Shown here: one piece after another, positions 6,127 through 15,389 of the stretch
Layout of the letters: every line of letters begins with the position of its first letter
Position numbering within the stretch: position 1 is the stretch's first letter
NCBI GenBank assembly: GCA_029778535.1
Contig: JAKOQB010000203.1
Span: forward strand, 1 to 35,898
Direction of reading: 5' to 3'
Length of the DNA stretch: 35,898 bases
DNA from: Pseudomonadota bacterium
GTDB taxonomy: Bacteria > Pseudomonadota > Gammaproteobacteria > Burkholderiales > Burkholderiaceae_F
Made by a program: the position numbers and the translations under genes
Notes under the pieces: generated by a model
Database searches by the model: none
The model's input: only the letters and a program-made list of their open reading frames with translations
Told to the model about the DNA's origin: nothing

Positions 6127-8895
6127 ATGAATGTCTCGCTGGTTCGGTTGGGCGCGGCCGCGTTGATCGGCCTTGCGCTTTCAGGCTGCGGCGGCAGTGA
6201 TGGGGCGGCAGGTCCGGCAGGCCCCGCGGGTCCTCCGGGACCTCCTGGACCTCCGGGAGCGAATGCGGTCGTTCTGACGCCGAACACGCCGGCGGACGAA
6301 TTCGCGGCGTTGAAGATCACCGCGACCGTGCAGTCAGTGACGATCGCGAGCGCTCCGGTCGTGAAGTTCAAGCTGACAAATCCTGACGGTAAACCGATAG
6401 TCGGATTCGGCAGCACATCGAAATCCTCGACCGCGACGGTTGCCCAGTATCCGAACCTCGCGTTCTCGCTGGCGAAGCTGGTGCCCGGCACGACGACCAG
6501 TTCGCCGCCGATCAACGTCAGGACACCGAGCAAGTGGGTCAGCTACATCGTCACAACCGTGCCGACGACGACGGCGGCTGCGGCACCCACGCGTCCGACC
6601 ACCGACAACACCGGCACGCTGGTCGACAACCAGGATGGAACGTACACGTACACGTTCTATCGCGACGTCACGCGGATCAAGGCGCAGGTCGATGCGATGA
6701 CGGTGAGCGCGCCGAACGACAAGGGGGATCTGGGCGATCTGACGTACGAGCCCAGCCTGACGCACCGCCTGACGATCCAGATCTCGGGCAATGCGCCTGG
6801 CAGCGGCACGAACACGCCCAACGGCGTGCAGGTGTTGCCGGGCGTGCCGTTGAAGAACGCGGTCGACGTGATCTACGACTTCATCCCGGCCACGGGCCAG
6901 CCGGTGACGTCATCGAACGAGCAGCGCAGGATCACGACGACTTCGAACTGCAACTCATGCCACAGCACGCTGGGCGGCATTCCGGGCGACAACCCCGAAA
7001 GTTCCGGTGCCGGCTTCCACGGCGGCAGCCGCAACAACGTCGAGTACTGCGTGGTCTGCCACACCGAGCAGCGCAAATACGGCAGGACCGAACCAGCCGT
7101 TGGCAACGTGCCCAACGCATTCAGCGGCAGCACGTACCGGGTCTTCGATCGCGCCGTGGGCAACCTGCCCAATATGATCCACAAGGCTCACCTTGGTGCA
7201 CTGCTGGCGCTGAAGAACTACGACTACGCGGGCGTGCTGTTTAACGAAGTCGGCTATCCGCAGGACATCCGCAACTGCCAGAAATGCCACGACGGTTCGA
7301 ATCCGGCCACGCCGCAGGGCGACAACTGGAAGAACATCCCCAGCCGTCTCGCATGCGGCGCCTGCCACGACGGCATCAACTTCGCGACCGGTACCGGCGT
7401 CACGATCAAGGACGCGGCCGCAGGTCTGACCTCGACGCCGAATGCGCACCCGCCGGGACCGCTGGCAGACGACACGCTTTGCGCGACATGCCACGGGCCG
7501 GTCGGAGGAACCGGACCGACAAGAATCGACATCTATCACATTCCGGTGACGCCGCCGAATGCGGGCAGCGCGCTGCACGTCACGGGCGGCAACGCCAATA
7601 CCAACGCCGCCTGGATCGCCTCGAATACTTCGCGGCTGCCGGCGGGCGCGATCAAGGTCAGCTACGAAATACAAAGCGTGTCGCGCAATGCCAGCAAGCA
7701 GCCGGTGATGGTGTTCCGGATGCTGCAGAACGGGGCCCGCGCCGACATCAACGATTTCGCGAATGCGGCAGTCAATCCGGCCTCGGGCGACAAGGAGATC
7801 TGGGACAACTTCATGGGTGCGCCGAGCGCGTACTTCGTGTTCGCGGTCCCGCAGGACGGGATCTCGAGTCCGGCCGATTTCAACGCGTCCGTCTCGGGCT
7901 GGCTGAAGAGCATCTGGAACGGCAAGGCGAGCGGAACGGGCGCAGGCACGTTGACCGGGCCGGATGCGAACGGCTTCTATACGGTGACACTGACCGGCGT
8001 GACGATTCCGGACAACGCGATCATGCTGACCGGCGGCCTCGGCTACACCTACAACGTGACCAGCACGTTGCCTCTGACGCAGACGAACCTCGCTGATTAC
8101 CCGGTATCCCCGGCGACGGCTACCGGGCAGACGAACGAGATCGGCGGCCTGATCGTGATCGCGCCGAACGTGCAGAAGGTCGCCGCCGGCTACACCGGCC
8201 GGCGCGCAATCGTCGAAGACGCGCGCTGCAACGCGTGCCACCAGGAACTCGGCACGTTCACCGAAGACGCGTTCCACGCCGGGCAACGCAACGACGGCAC
8301 GACCTGCTCGTGGTGCCATACGCCGAACCGGACGAGCAGTGGCTGGTCCGCCGATTCGACGAGCTTCGTGCACGCGATTCACGCCGGCGCCAAGCGGAAG
8401 GTGCCGTACAACTGGCACGCGGTATCCGCGACCGAGAACTTCTCGACGATCAAGTATCCGGGGGTTCTGGCTCGCTGCGAACAGTGCCACCTGCCGGGCA
8501 CGTACGACTTTTCGGCGAGCGCATCGGCAAACGCGGCGGGCCTTGGTGCAGATCAAACCGACAAGCGTCCGTACAGAACGGTCGCAACCGGAACGCTGAC
8601 TGCGGGCATCAGCCTGTCTCCCTATGTCGTCGCAGGCACGAACTACGGCAGCGGGTTCTCGTTCAATGCGGCCACGGGTGCCACGACAGCAGCGGCGGCC
8701 ACGACGTTGGTGACCTCGCCGACGGCGACGGTGTGCTCGGCGTGTCACGACTCGGATCTTGCGCGGAGCCACATCACGCTGAACGGCGGCTCGCTGTACG
8801 CGCCGCGCAGCGCCGCCCTGAGCACCACCGAGCAGTGCTTCGTCTGCCACGCCAGCGACCGACTGGCGAGCATCAGGGACGTGCACGCGCGGTAG
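6127..8895 (+). CDS. OmcA/MtrC-family decaheme cytochrome c, outer-membrane lipoprotein
   Basis: Cell-surface decaheme cytochrome that would pass electrons from the MtrAB conduit to minerals, shuttles or partner cells. 922 residues. Lipoprotein signal with lipobox LSGC (C21). Next comes a collagen-like Gly-Pro-Pro run (residues about 29-45), a flexible tether seen in some family members, then beta-rich domain I. Ten CxxCH motifs lie in two pentaheme clusters: CNSCH, CVVCH, CQKCH, CGACH, CATCH, then after a beta-rich linker CNACH, CSWCH, CEQCH, CSACH, CFVCH. The start at 6127 has ribosome-binding site AGGGAGGGG; the frame is open 24 codons further upstream without lipobox logic. First gene of the mtr-like cluster. 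Confidence 0.93.
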   Translation: MNVSLVRLGAAALIGLALSGCGGSDGAAGPAGPAGPPGPPGPPGANAVVLTPNTPADEFAALKITATVQSVTIASAPVVKFKLTNPDGKPIVGFGSTSKSSTATVAQYPNLAFSLAKLVPGTTTSSPPINVRTPSKWVSYIVTTVPTTTAAAAPTRPTTDNTGTLVDNQDGTYTYTFYRDVTRIKAQVDAMTVSAPNDKGDLGDLTYEPSLTHRLTIQISGNAPGSGTNTPNGVQVLPGVPLKNAVDVIYDFIPATGQPVTSSNEQRRITTTSNCNSCHSTLGGIPGDNPESSGAGFHGGSRNNVEYCVVCHTEQRKYGRTEPAVGNVPNAFSGSTYRVFDRAVGNLPNMIHKAHLGALLALKNYDYAGVLFNEVGYPQDIRNCQKCHDGSNPATPQGDNWKNIPSRLACGACHDGINFATGTGVTIKDAAAGLTSTPNAHPPGPLADDTLCATCHGPVGGTGPTRIDIYHIPVTPPNAGSALHVTGGNANTNAAWIASNTSRLPAGAIKVSYEIQSVSRNASKQPVMVFRMLQNGARADINDFANAAVNPASGDKEIWDNFMGAPSAYFVFAVPQDGISSPADFNASVSGWLKSIWNGKASGTGAGTLTGPDANGFYTVTLTGVTIPDNAIMLTGGLGYTYNVTSTLPLTQTNLADYPVSPATATGQTNEIGGLIVIAPNVQKVAAGYTGRRAIVEDARCNACHQELGTFTEDAFHAGQRNDGTTCSWCHTPNRTSSGWSADSTSFVHAIHAGAKRKVPYNWHAVSATENFSTIKYPGVLARCEQCHLPGTYDFSASASANAAGLGADQTDKRPYRTVATGTLTAGISLSPYVVAGTNYGSGFSFNAATGATTAAAATTLVTSPTATVCSACHDSDLARSHITLNGGSLYAPRSAALSTTEQCFVCHASDRLASIRDVHAR

Positions 8896-9075
8896 GCGGG
8901 GACGTCGGTTGATGGGGTGTCACCGGCGACCGGAGCGAACTCCGGTCGCCGCAGCAAACAACCCGGCAACGGCGACGCTCCCGGGCTGCTCTTTGGGCGC
9001 GACTCGAAACGCGCAGACTCCTTCGCGCGGTTGCCGGTGTGGAGGATGGGCGAGCATGAGGTTGACGAATTGAAG

Positions 9076-9459
9076 ATGATGATCGTGAATGCCTCGCTGC
9101 GGAGGGTGCTCAAGTCAGTGCTATGCGCGCTGGCGAGTGTGGCCTGCACGGCAGCATTTTCTGCAGACGCAGCCGATGCGACCCCGGCGCAGCCGCCAAC
9201 CGGGCACCCGGCGATTGCTCAGAAAAAGGCGGCTCGGCCCCGGCCGGTCAAGCGCATCGACATCAACAAGGCCAGCCGCGCTGAATTGAGAACGCTGCCG
9301 GGCATCGGCGACGCGGAAGCCGACAAGATCATCGCCAAGCGTCCGTTCCTGACCAAGGCAGACCTCGTCACGCAGAGAGTGCTCCCCGAGGGCATCTACG
9401 TGTCGATCAAAGACAAGATCGTCGCATCGCAGTCCGGCAAGCTGCCGCCGAAGAAGTGA
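9076..9459 (+). CDS. exported helix-hairpin-helix (ComEA-like) protein
   Basis: 127 residues. N-terminal hydrophobic segment (about 12-30), a Pro/Ala/Lys-rich linker, then a helix-hairpin-helix domain (about 61-118) with the ComEA-type core IDINKASRAELRTLPGIGDA and continuing AEADKIIAKRPFLTKADLV. In ComEA this fold binds DNA in the periplasm, but here the gene sits between two decaheme cytochrome genes, 11 nt before the second, so a role linked to electron transfer, cytochrome docking or extracellular DNA is possible (inference). The start is uncertain: ATG 9076 or 9079 gives a clean signal-like N-terminus; an in-frame ATG at 9046 lies immediately after GGAGG, too close to use well. Confidence 0.8.
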   Translation: MMIVNASLRRVLKSVLCALASVACTAAFSADAADATPAQPPTGHPAIAQKKAARPRPVKRIDINKASRAELRTLPGIGDAEADKIIAKRPFLTKADLVTQRVLPEGIYVSIKDKIVASQSGKLPPKK

Positions 9460-9470
9460 TGGAGTCTCCC

Positions 9471-12017
9471 ATGAAGTTCTCGCATTCGTGGTTGGGGGCT
9501 GCGGCCCTGGTCGTTGCAGCGCTGACGGGTTGCGGCGGTGGCGGCGGTGGCGGCGGCACGGCAACGCCGTTGAGCGGCGCGCTCGGCGAAAAGATCGCCG
9601 CCGCTGCGAAGGTGGCTGCCAACGATTCTGCGACGAATTCGTCCTCCGCGTTCAAGGTGCTGCAGGACAACGGCGTGCCGGCCGTGGTCGTGCCTGCCAG
9701 CGGCAGCGCGAAGGTCAACTTCACCGTGTTGTCGGACGGCGCAGTGAAGACCGGCCTGACGAACACGAACGCGCGCATCGCGATCGCCAAGCTGGTGCCC
9801 GGCTCCAACGGCGAGATCGATCAGTGGGTCAGTTACATCTACCGGATCGAGACCGCGGCCGCGGGCGTCGGCCCTGGCGGCAACCAGACGCCGCGCGCGA
9901 CGGCCAAGCAGGCGACCACGGACAGCAGCACGGCCGCCAGCCTCGTCTACAACCCGGAGGGCTACTACACCTACACGCTGACGACCGACATCAAGGATCC
10001 GGCCAAGACGCAGGGCGTGATCTTCGAGCCGGGTCGCACGCATCGCGTCGCGATACAGCTCAGCTACACGAATGCAACCGGCCAGACGGTGCTGGTCAAT
10101 CCGTACTTCGACATCACGTTCGACGCCAACGGCAACTCCGTGCCGGTCACCGATCCGGGCAAGACGCGCGTGATGGCCGATGTGTCGTCGTGCAACGGCT
10201 GCCATGAGAAGCTCGCGCTGCACGGCGGCGGCCGCGTCGACGTGCAGTACTGCGTGATGTGCCACAACCCCGGCACGACTGACGCCAACAGCGGCAACGT
10301 GCTCACCATGCAGACGATGATCCACAAGATCCACGCCGGGCGGCTGCTCAAGCAGGCGCTCGACGCCGGCCAGGGCGGCGAGGATTACGTGATCTGGGGT
10401 TTCAACAACGCCAAGGTCGACTTCGCCGAGGTGGGCTTCCCGCAGGACCTGCGCAACTGCACCGTGTGCCACACCGGGGCCAACCCGAAGACGCCGCAGG
10501 GCGACAACTGGAAGGCGCACTCGAGCAAGGAATCGTGCCTGACCTGCCACGCGAACAACGTCGGCTCGGCCTGGTACACGAGCCACGTTCCGTTCGCCAA
10601 CTCGATCGTCGGGACCGGCGCTTCGCCGAAGGACATCCCCAATGCGTTTTGCCAGAGCTGTCACGCGCCCGGCACCAGCGTCGCGCCCGATCGCGTGCAC
10701 TTCAACCAGAACGAGGAGAACGCCGCCAGGTACCGGATGAACATCGAGAGCGCGACCTTCGATGCCGCCGCGCGCAAGGTGACGGTCAAGTACTTTGTCT
10801 CCGATCCGACGAACAACAATGCGGCCTACAACCTGGTGACGCCGGACTGCACCGGATCGGGCGCCACGCTGACCTGCGCGAACACGACGAAGTTCGGCAA
10901 CCTGCGCCTCTACCTTGCCTACCAGAACCTGGTTGGGCAGCCGGCGCTGGTGACCGAATTCAGTGCCTACAACAATGGCGGCAGCAGCGCAAACGCGTAT
11001 GCGTACAAGGGCTCCAACGACGGGGCCAACCACTACACGGTCGACATCCCGCTACCGCCCGACAGCGCGACGGCGGCCGCCGCAGGTACGGCCCGTGTAG
11101 TGAGCATCGGGCAGGTCAAGGAACCGATGCTTCAGATCCAGTCGGCGGCGGACCCGCGGCCCGAGGTCGTGCCCACGGTGCTGATCAACACGGTGATGCA
11201 GCACGCATACAAGGATGTGGTTCTCAGCGGCGCGCTGAACCCGCGCCGGCAGATCGTCGCGAACGAGAAATGCAACGTCTGCCACGGCGCGCTCGGCACC
11301 ACGTCGGGCTCCAACACGCTCGCCAACGCATTCCACAGCGGCGCGCGCAACACGGTCGAGGCCTGCGTGCTGTGCCACGACGCCAACCGCATGTCGTCGA
11401 CGGTGATGACCAACGGGCGTGCGCTCGCGGAGTCGTATCAGTTCAAGCGCATGATCCACGGCATCCACGGCAACTCCAAGCGCACCTATCCGTTCACCCA
11501 CGGCAACGCGGTGATCGGCGAATTCGACAAGGACGGCCTGTTGAAAGCCGCCGGCTTCACCGTCGGCACCATCGCCACCGCGCCGGCCGGCACGCTGTTC
11601 ACACCGTTCGCGACGAGCACCGTCGTCGCGGCAGGTACGCCGTTCGCTGCCGGCGTGGTGAACTACGCGGCCGAGGTCGCGTATCCGGCGGTCGGGTTGA
11701 ACTGCAACGGCTGCCACGTGAACGATTCGTACAAGACCGACAAGGGGCCGCTCGGCGCGGTTGTCTCCAAGCCGCTGGCGGGATCGCCGCTGGCCGCGGA
11801 TCCCGATCCGCAGAACTGGCTGGTGATCTCGCCGATGTCGGCCACCTGCACCGCGTGCCACGACTCGGCCGCGGCGATTGATCACATCAAGAGCTTCGGC
11901 AACGGTTCGTTCGGCGACCGCTCGCAGAGCGGCTCGATCCGGACGCAGGAGGTCTGCGCCGATTGCCACGCGGTCGGAACGATCAAGGGCGTGGACGTCG
12001 TCCACGGTCAGCGGTAG
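9471..12017 (+). CDS. second OmcA/MtrC-family decaheme cytochrome c, outer-membrane lipoprotein
   Basis: Paralogue of the decaheme lipoprotein at 6127; 848 residues. Lipobox LTGC (C21), followed by eight consecutive glycines instead of the collagen-like tether. Ten CxxCH motifs in two groups: CNGCH, CVMCH, CTVCH, CLTCH, CQSCH, then CNVCH, CVLCH, CNGCH, CTACH, CADCH. Shared blocks with the paralogue include VGFPQDLRNC/VGYPQDIRNC followed by TPQGDNWK, and the MIHKIHAG/MIHKAHLG segment, so they arose by duplication. Start chosen at 9471 (GGAG 6 nt upstream); a GTG at 9456 and an ATG at 9459 overlapping the previous stop are alternatives. It is followed by mtrA and mtrB-like genes on the same strand. 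Confidence 0.93.
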   Translation: MKFSHSWLGAAALVVAALTGCGGGGGGGGTATPLSGALGEKIAAAAKVAANDSATNSSSAFKVLQDNGVPAVVVPASGSAKVNFTVLSDGAVKTGLTNTNARIAIAKLVPGSNGEIDQWVSYIYRIETAAAGVGPGGNQTPRATAKQATTDSSTAASLVYNPEGYYTYTLTTDIKDPAKTQGVIFEPGRTHRVAIQLSYTNATGQTVLVNPYFDITFDANGNSVPVTDPGKTRVMADVSSCNGCHEKLALHGGGRVDVQYCVMCHNPGTTDANSGNVLTMQTMIHKIHAGRLLKQALDAGQGGEDYVIWGFNNAKVDFAEVGFPQDLRNCTVCHTGANPKTPQGDNWKAHSSKESCLTCHANNVGSAWYTSHVPFANSIVGTGASPKDIPNAFCQSCHAPGTSVAPDRVHFNQNEENAARYRMNIESATFDAAARKVTVKYFVSDPTNNNAAYNLVTPDCTGSGATLTCANTTKFGNLRLYLAYQNLVGQPALVTEFSAYNNGGSSANAYAYKGSNDGANHYTVDIPLPPDSATAAAAGTARVVSIGQVKEPMLQIQSAADPRPEVVPTVLINTVMQHAYKDVVLSGALNPRRQIVANEKCNVCHGALGTTSGSNTLANAFHSGARNTVEACVLCHDANRMSSTVMTNGRALAESYQFKRMIHGIHGNSKRTYPFTHGNAVIGEFDKDGLLKAAGFTVGTIATAPAGTLFTPFATSTVVAAGTPFAAGVVNYAAEVAYPAVGLNCNGCHVNDSYKTDKGPLGAVVSKPLAGSPLAADPDPQNWLVISPMSATCTACHDSAAAIDHIKSFGNGSFGDRSQSGSIRTQEVCADCHAVGTIKGVDVVHGQR

Positions 12018-12063
12018 CCGCGACGGCGGCTCGAATCGCAGCATGGCGGTCTTGGGGGTTCGA

Positions 12064-13020
12064 ATGACGATCAGAAGTGTGCTGGCGTCCGCCTGCATCG
12101 GCCTGTTGGGGCTCGTCGGAACGGCTCACGCAGCGATGGACGCCGGCGCGTCTGCGAAATGCTCGAAGTGCCACGAAGAGCAGCGCGACAACATGATCCG
12201 GTCCGCGCACTCGGTCGCCGCGGACGCACGCACGCCGACCTGCGTGACCTGCCACGGCGCGAGCGCTGCGCATCTGGCCAAGCCGACCGACGTGAAACCC
12301 GACCATATGTTCGGCGGCAAGCAGGCAATGTCCGCGAGCGACGCGAGCGGCGTGTGCCTGACGTGCCATCAGAAAGATCCGAAGCGCGCGCTGTGGTCCG
12401 GCAGCGCGCACCCGGCCGCCGATGTGTCCTGTGGCGGCTGCCACAAGGTGCACGCGAACAACGACAAGGTGCTCGCCAAGGCCGCGCAATCCGAGGTGTG
12501 CTTCACCTGCCACAAGGAGCAGCGCGGGCTGATGAACCGGCCGTCGCGCCACCCGCTGGCCGAAGGGAAGATGAGCTGCGCCGACTGCCACAACGTGCAC
12601 GGCTCGGCGGGGCCGAAGCTCGCGAAACGCGACAGCACTAACGACACTTGCTACACGTGCCATGCGGAGAAGCGCGGCCCGTTCGTGCACAACCACGAGC
12701 CGGTGCAGGAGGACTGCGCGATCTGCCACAACCCGCACGGCAGCTCGATCGCAGCGATGCTGAAGGCGCGGCCGCCGATCCTGTGCCAGCAGTGCCACAC
12801 GCCGCACGTGGCCGGCGGCGTCGGCGCGCTCGGCGGGCAGCCGGGTGTGTTCCCCCCCGCGGTGCCGGGCCAGGCGAACTCGGAGATCAACGCGACGTCC
12901 GGCGGCAAGAACGCCGTGAACATCTGGCAGGGCCGCAGCTGCACGAACTGCCACACGCAGGTGCATGGCTCCAACAATCCGTCGGCCGTCAATCCAGCAC
13001 CGCAGCTGATGTTCCGCTGA
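12064..13020 (+). CDS. mtrA: MtrA/DmsE-family periplasmic decaheme cytochrome c
   Basis: Periplasmic decaheme wire that enters the MtrB barrel and passes electrons to the outer-face cytochromes. 318 residues (Shewanella MtrA about 333). Signal peptide to about residue 23 (GTAHA). Ten CxxCH motifs spaced evenly along the chain, the hallmark of the MtrA/PioA/DmsE family: CSKCH, CVTCH, CLTCH, CGGCH, CFTCH, CADCH, CYTCH, CAICH, CQQCH, CTNCH, with the usual accompanying histidines (for example RSAHS, GSAHP, PSRHP, VHNHEP). The start at 12064 follows a GGGGG stretch; an in-frame ATG at 12043 would add seven residues. The mtrB-like gene starts 20 nt later. Confidence 0.93.
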   Translation: MTIRSVLASACIGLLGLVGTAHAAMDAGASAKCSKCHEEQRDNMIRSAHSVAADARTPTCVTCHGASAAHLAKPTDVKPDHMFGGKQAMSASDASGVCLTCHQKDPKRALWSGSAHPAADVSCGGCHKVHANNDKVLAKAAQSEVCFTCHKEQRGLMNRPSRHPLAEGKMSCADCHNVHGSAGPKLAKRDSTNDTCYTCHAEKRGPFVHNHEPVQEDCAICHNPHGSSIAAMLKARPPILCQQCHTPHVAGGVGALGGQPGVFPPAVPGQANSEINATSGGKNAVNIWQGRSCTNCHTQVHGSNNPSAVNPAPQLMFR

Positions 13021-13039
13021 GTCGGGATCGGAGCGAAAG

Positions 13040-15241
13040 ATGAAAGCAATCGTTCGGAAGTTCGGCTGGCGCAAATCGGTTGTCGCGATGGCGGTGCTGA
13101 CGACCTTCGGCCCGGCGTACGCGCAGACCAGCGAGATGGAGGCCTCGGTCAGCGCGGGCGCGGGCGCCGTCAGCGGCAATCCGTCGGACCGCGCGCTGTT
13201 CGGCCAGTACAACGGCCTGCGCAAGGACGACGCGTACGGCCTGCTCGATGCGTACTACAGCCGGCGCAACGCGGCGACCGGCTCGATCGTGGAGCTGCAG
13301 GGACTGAACCTCGGGCTGGACACGCGCGAGCTGAAGTTCCTGTGGAAGCGGCAGGGCGACTGGCGGTTCTCCGCCGACTACGGCGAACTGACCCGGCGCG
13401 AGCCGTACACGATCAACACGGGGCTTGTCGGCGCCGGCTCGACGAACCCGCAGGTGACGCGGCTGGGCGCGCCGGGCAGCGGATCGGACCTCGATCTGAA
13501 GATCAAGCGCACCAGCCTCGGGCTCGCTTTCTCCAGGTTTTTCGGCCAGGCGTTCCAGTTCGAGGCGAGCCTGAAGGGGGAGAAGAAGGAGGGCGCGCGC
13601 ATCTTCGGCATCGGCATGGCCTGTCCGTCGGCGTTCGCCCCCGCGTGCGGTCCAACCACGACGGCGAACACGGGTTCGGCGGTGCTGCTGCTGCCGGAGC
13701 CGATCGACGCGCGGCACGCGCAGGTCGAGGCGCGGCTCACCTACGCCGATGCCAGGTTGCAGTTGAGCGGCGGCTACTACGGCTCGTTCTACAACAACTC
13801 GAAGAGCACGCTGAATCCCGGCATTCCCGGCAGCCTCAATGGCCCGCTGGGCAACGAGCTGCCGCTGAGCGCGGGCCTGCAGTCGATCCTGAGCCTGCCG
13901 GTTGCGTTGCCGCCCGACAACCAGGCGCATCACTTCGACCTCACCGGCGGCTACGCATTCACGCCGACCACGCGGGCGAACTTCAAGTTCGCTTACGCGC
14001 GCGCCACGCAGACGCAGGACTTCGCGGGCGCCGGGCTGACCGGCGCGCCGGCCGGCATCGCCAATCTCGACGGGCGCGTGGACACGACGCTGGCGCAGGT
14101 CGGCATCACCTCGCGCCCGATCGCGAAGCTGATGCTGCTCGCCGAAGCGCGCTACGAAGATCGCGACGACCAGACGCCGATCGCGCTCTACAACCAGGTC
14201 AACGGCGCGCTCGGCAATCCGGTCTTCACCTTCACCAATCGCAATCTTCCCTATACGAAGACCCGCGGCCGGCTGCAGGCGACCTACCAGTTCACCAGCG
14301 CGTATCAGGGCAGCGTCGGGGCGAACTACGAGAAGATCGATCGCGGCACAGTCACTTCGACCAGCTCGGTGACCGGCATCAGCGCGTTGCGCTCGGAGAC
14401 GGAGGAGACGGGTTTCCGCGTCGAACTGCGGCGGCGCATGACGGAGACCTTCAGCGGCGCGATCGCGCTGGAGACGACCGACCGCGACGGCTCCAACTGG
14501 CTGGTGCCGAACAGCGGGCTCGGCGTGACCGAAGTCAGCGGGCCAACGCTGACCTTCAACAGCGCCACCGCGATCCTGATGCCGACGTTGGCCGACCGGC
14601 GCCGCGACAAGGCGAAGCTTTCGGCCGCGTGGCAGCCGACCGACGCGCTGTCGCTGCAACTCGTCGCCGAAGGCGGCGAAGACAAGTACAAGGGCAGCGA
14701 TCAGGGATTGCGCAAGACGCGCATGACCCTGTTCAGCCTCGACGTCAACTACGTGTTCTCCGACGAGTGGAGCGTGAACGGCTACGCGTCGCGGGGAACG
14801 CAGAGGCTGAACCAGTCGAAGCCGGCCGGCTACATCCTCGCGTTCGACAACACGGCGATCAACCTCGGCCTCGGCGTCGTCGGCAAGCCGAGCGAGCGGC
14901 TCGACCTGGGCGCGAACCTGTCGTACGGAAACGATCGGAACGAGTACGCGCAGACGCTCGATGCAACCGCGAATCCCGGCAGCGTCGCGCTGCTCGCGGC
15001 CACCGGCGGGCTGCCCGACATCGTGTTCCGAAGCACCGAGCTGAAGCTGTTCGGCAAGTACGTGCTGACCAAGGCCTCGGCGGTGCGGCTCGACGCGATC
15101 CACCAGCGCTTCAAGTGGAACGACTGGGCGTACGGCTACAACGGCGTGCCGTTCACGTACAGCGACAACACCACGGTGACGCTCAAGCCCGTGCAGAACG
15201 TGACGTTCGTCGGGCTGACCTACATCTACGCCTGGCGCTAG
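13040..15241 (+). CDS. mtrB: MtrB/PioB-family outer-membrane beta-barrel
   Basis: Porin sheath that holds MtrA across the outer membrane. 733 residues. Signal peptide to about residue 29 (GPAYA-Q). The rest alternates short amphipathic strands and polar loops, such as RLQLSGGYYGSFYNNSK and GVTSRPIAKLMLLAEARYE-type segments, ending in an aromatic-terminated strand LTYIYAWR. It has no CxxC motif near the mature N-terminus, which Shewanella MtrB has, so it is closer to the PioB side of the family on that point. Ribosome-binding site GGAGCGAAAG. Last gene of the electron-conduit cluster; ccmA follows after 148 nt with no clear terminator. Confidence 0.88.
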   Translation: MKAIVRKFGWRKSVVAMAVLTTFGPAYAQTSEMEASVSAGAGAVSGNPSDRALFGQYNGLRKDDAYGLLDAYYSRRNAATGSIVELQGLNLGLDTRELKFLWKRQGDWRFSADYGELTRREPYTINTGLVGAGSTNPQVTRLGAPGSGSDLDLKIKRTSLGLAFSRFFGQAFQFEASLKGEKKEGARIFGIGMACPSAFAPACGPTTTANTGSAVLLLPEPIDARHAQVEARLTYADARLQLSGGYYGSFYNNSKSTLNPGIPGSLNGPLGNELPLSAGLQSILSLPVALPPDNQAHHFDLTGGYAFTPTTRANFKFAYARATQTQDFAGAGLTGAPAGIANLDGRVDTTLAQVGITSRPIAKLMLLAEARYEDRDDQTPIALYNQVNGALGNPVFTFTNRNLPYTKTRGRLQATYQFTSAYQGSVGANYEKIDRGTVTSTSSVTGISALRSETEETGFRVELRRRMTETFSGAIALETTDRDGSNWLVPNSGLGVTEVSGPTLTFNSATAILMPTLADRRRDKAKLSAAWQPTDALSLQLVAEGGEDKYKGSDQGLRKTRMTLFSLDVNYVFSDEWSVNGYASRGTQRLNQSKPAGYILAFDNTAINLGLGVVGKPSERLDLGANLSYGNDRNEYAQTLDATANPGSVALLAATGGLPDIVFRSTELKLFGKYVLTKASAVRLDAIHQRFKWNDWAYGYNGVPFTYSDNTTVTLKPVQNVTFVGLTYIYAWR

Positions 15242-15389
15242 TCGAAGCCGAAGGCCCGGGCGCGCGGCGCGTTCGGACCTGCATCCTTCCATCGATGAAC
15301 GCGGCCGCGCGCTCGCGGTGGCGGCGCGGCGCTCCCGTATCATCCGCCCGCGCCGGAGCACCCGATCCGCAGCGCGAGTTGCAGTTCCT

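Noticed and set aside
9056..9073. Tiny upstream reading frame (ATG AGG TTG ACG AAT TGA) before the helix-hairpin-helix gene
   Set aside because: Five codons with no independent support; GGAGG is 10 nt upstream, but nothing shows it is translated.
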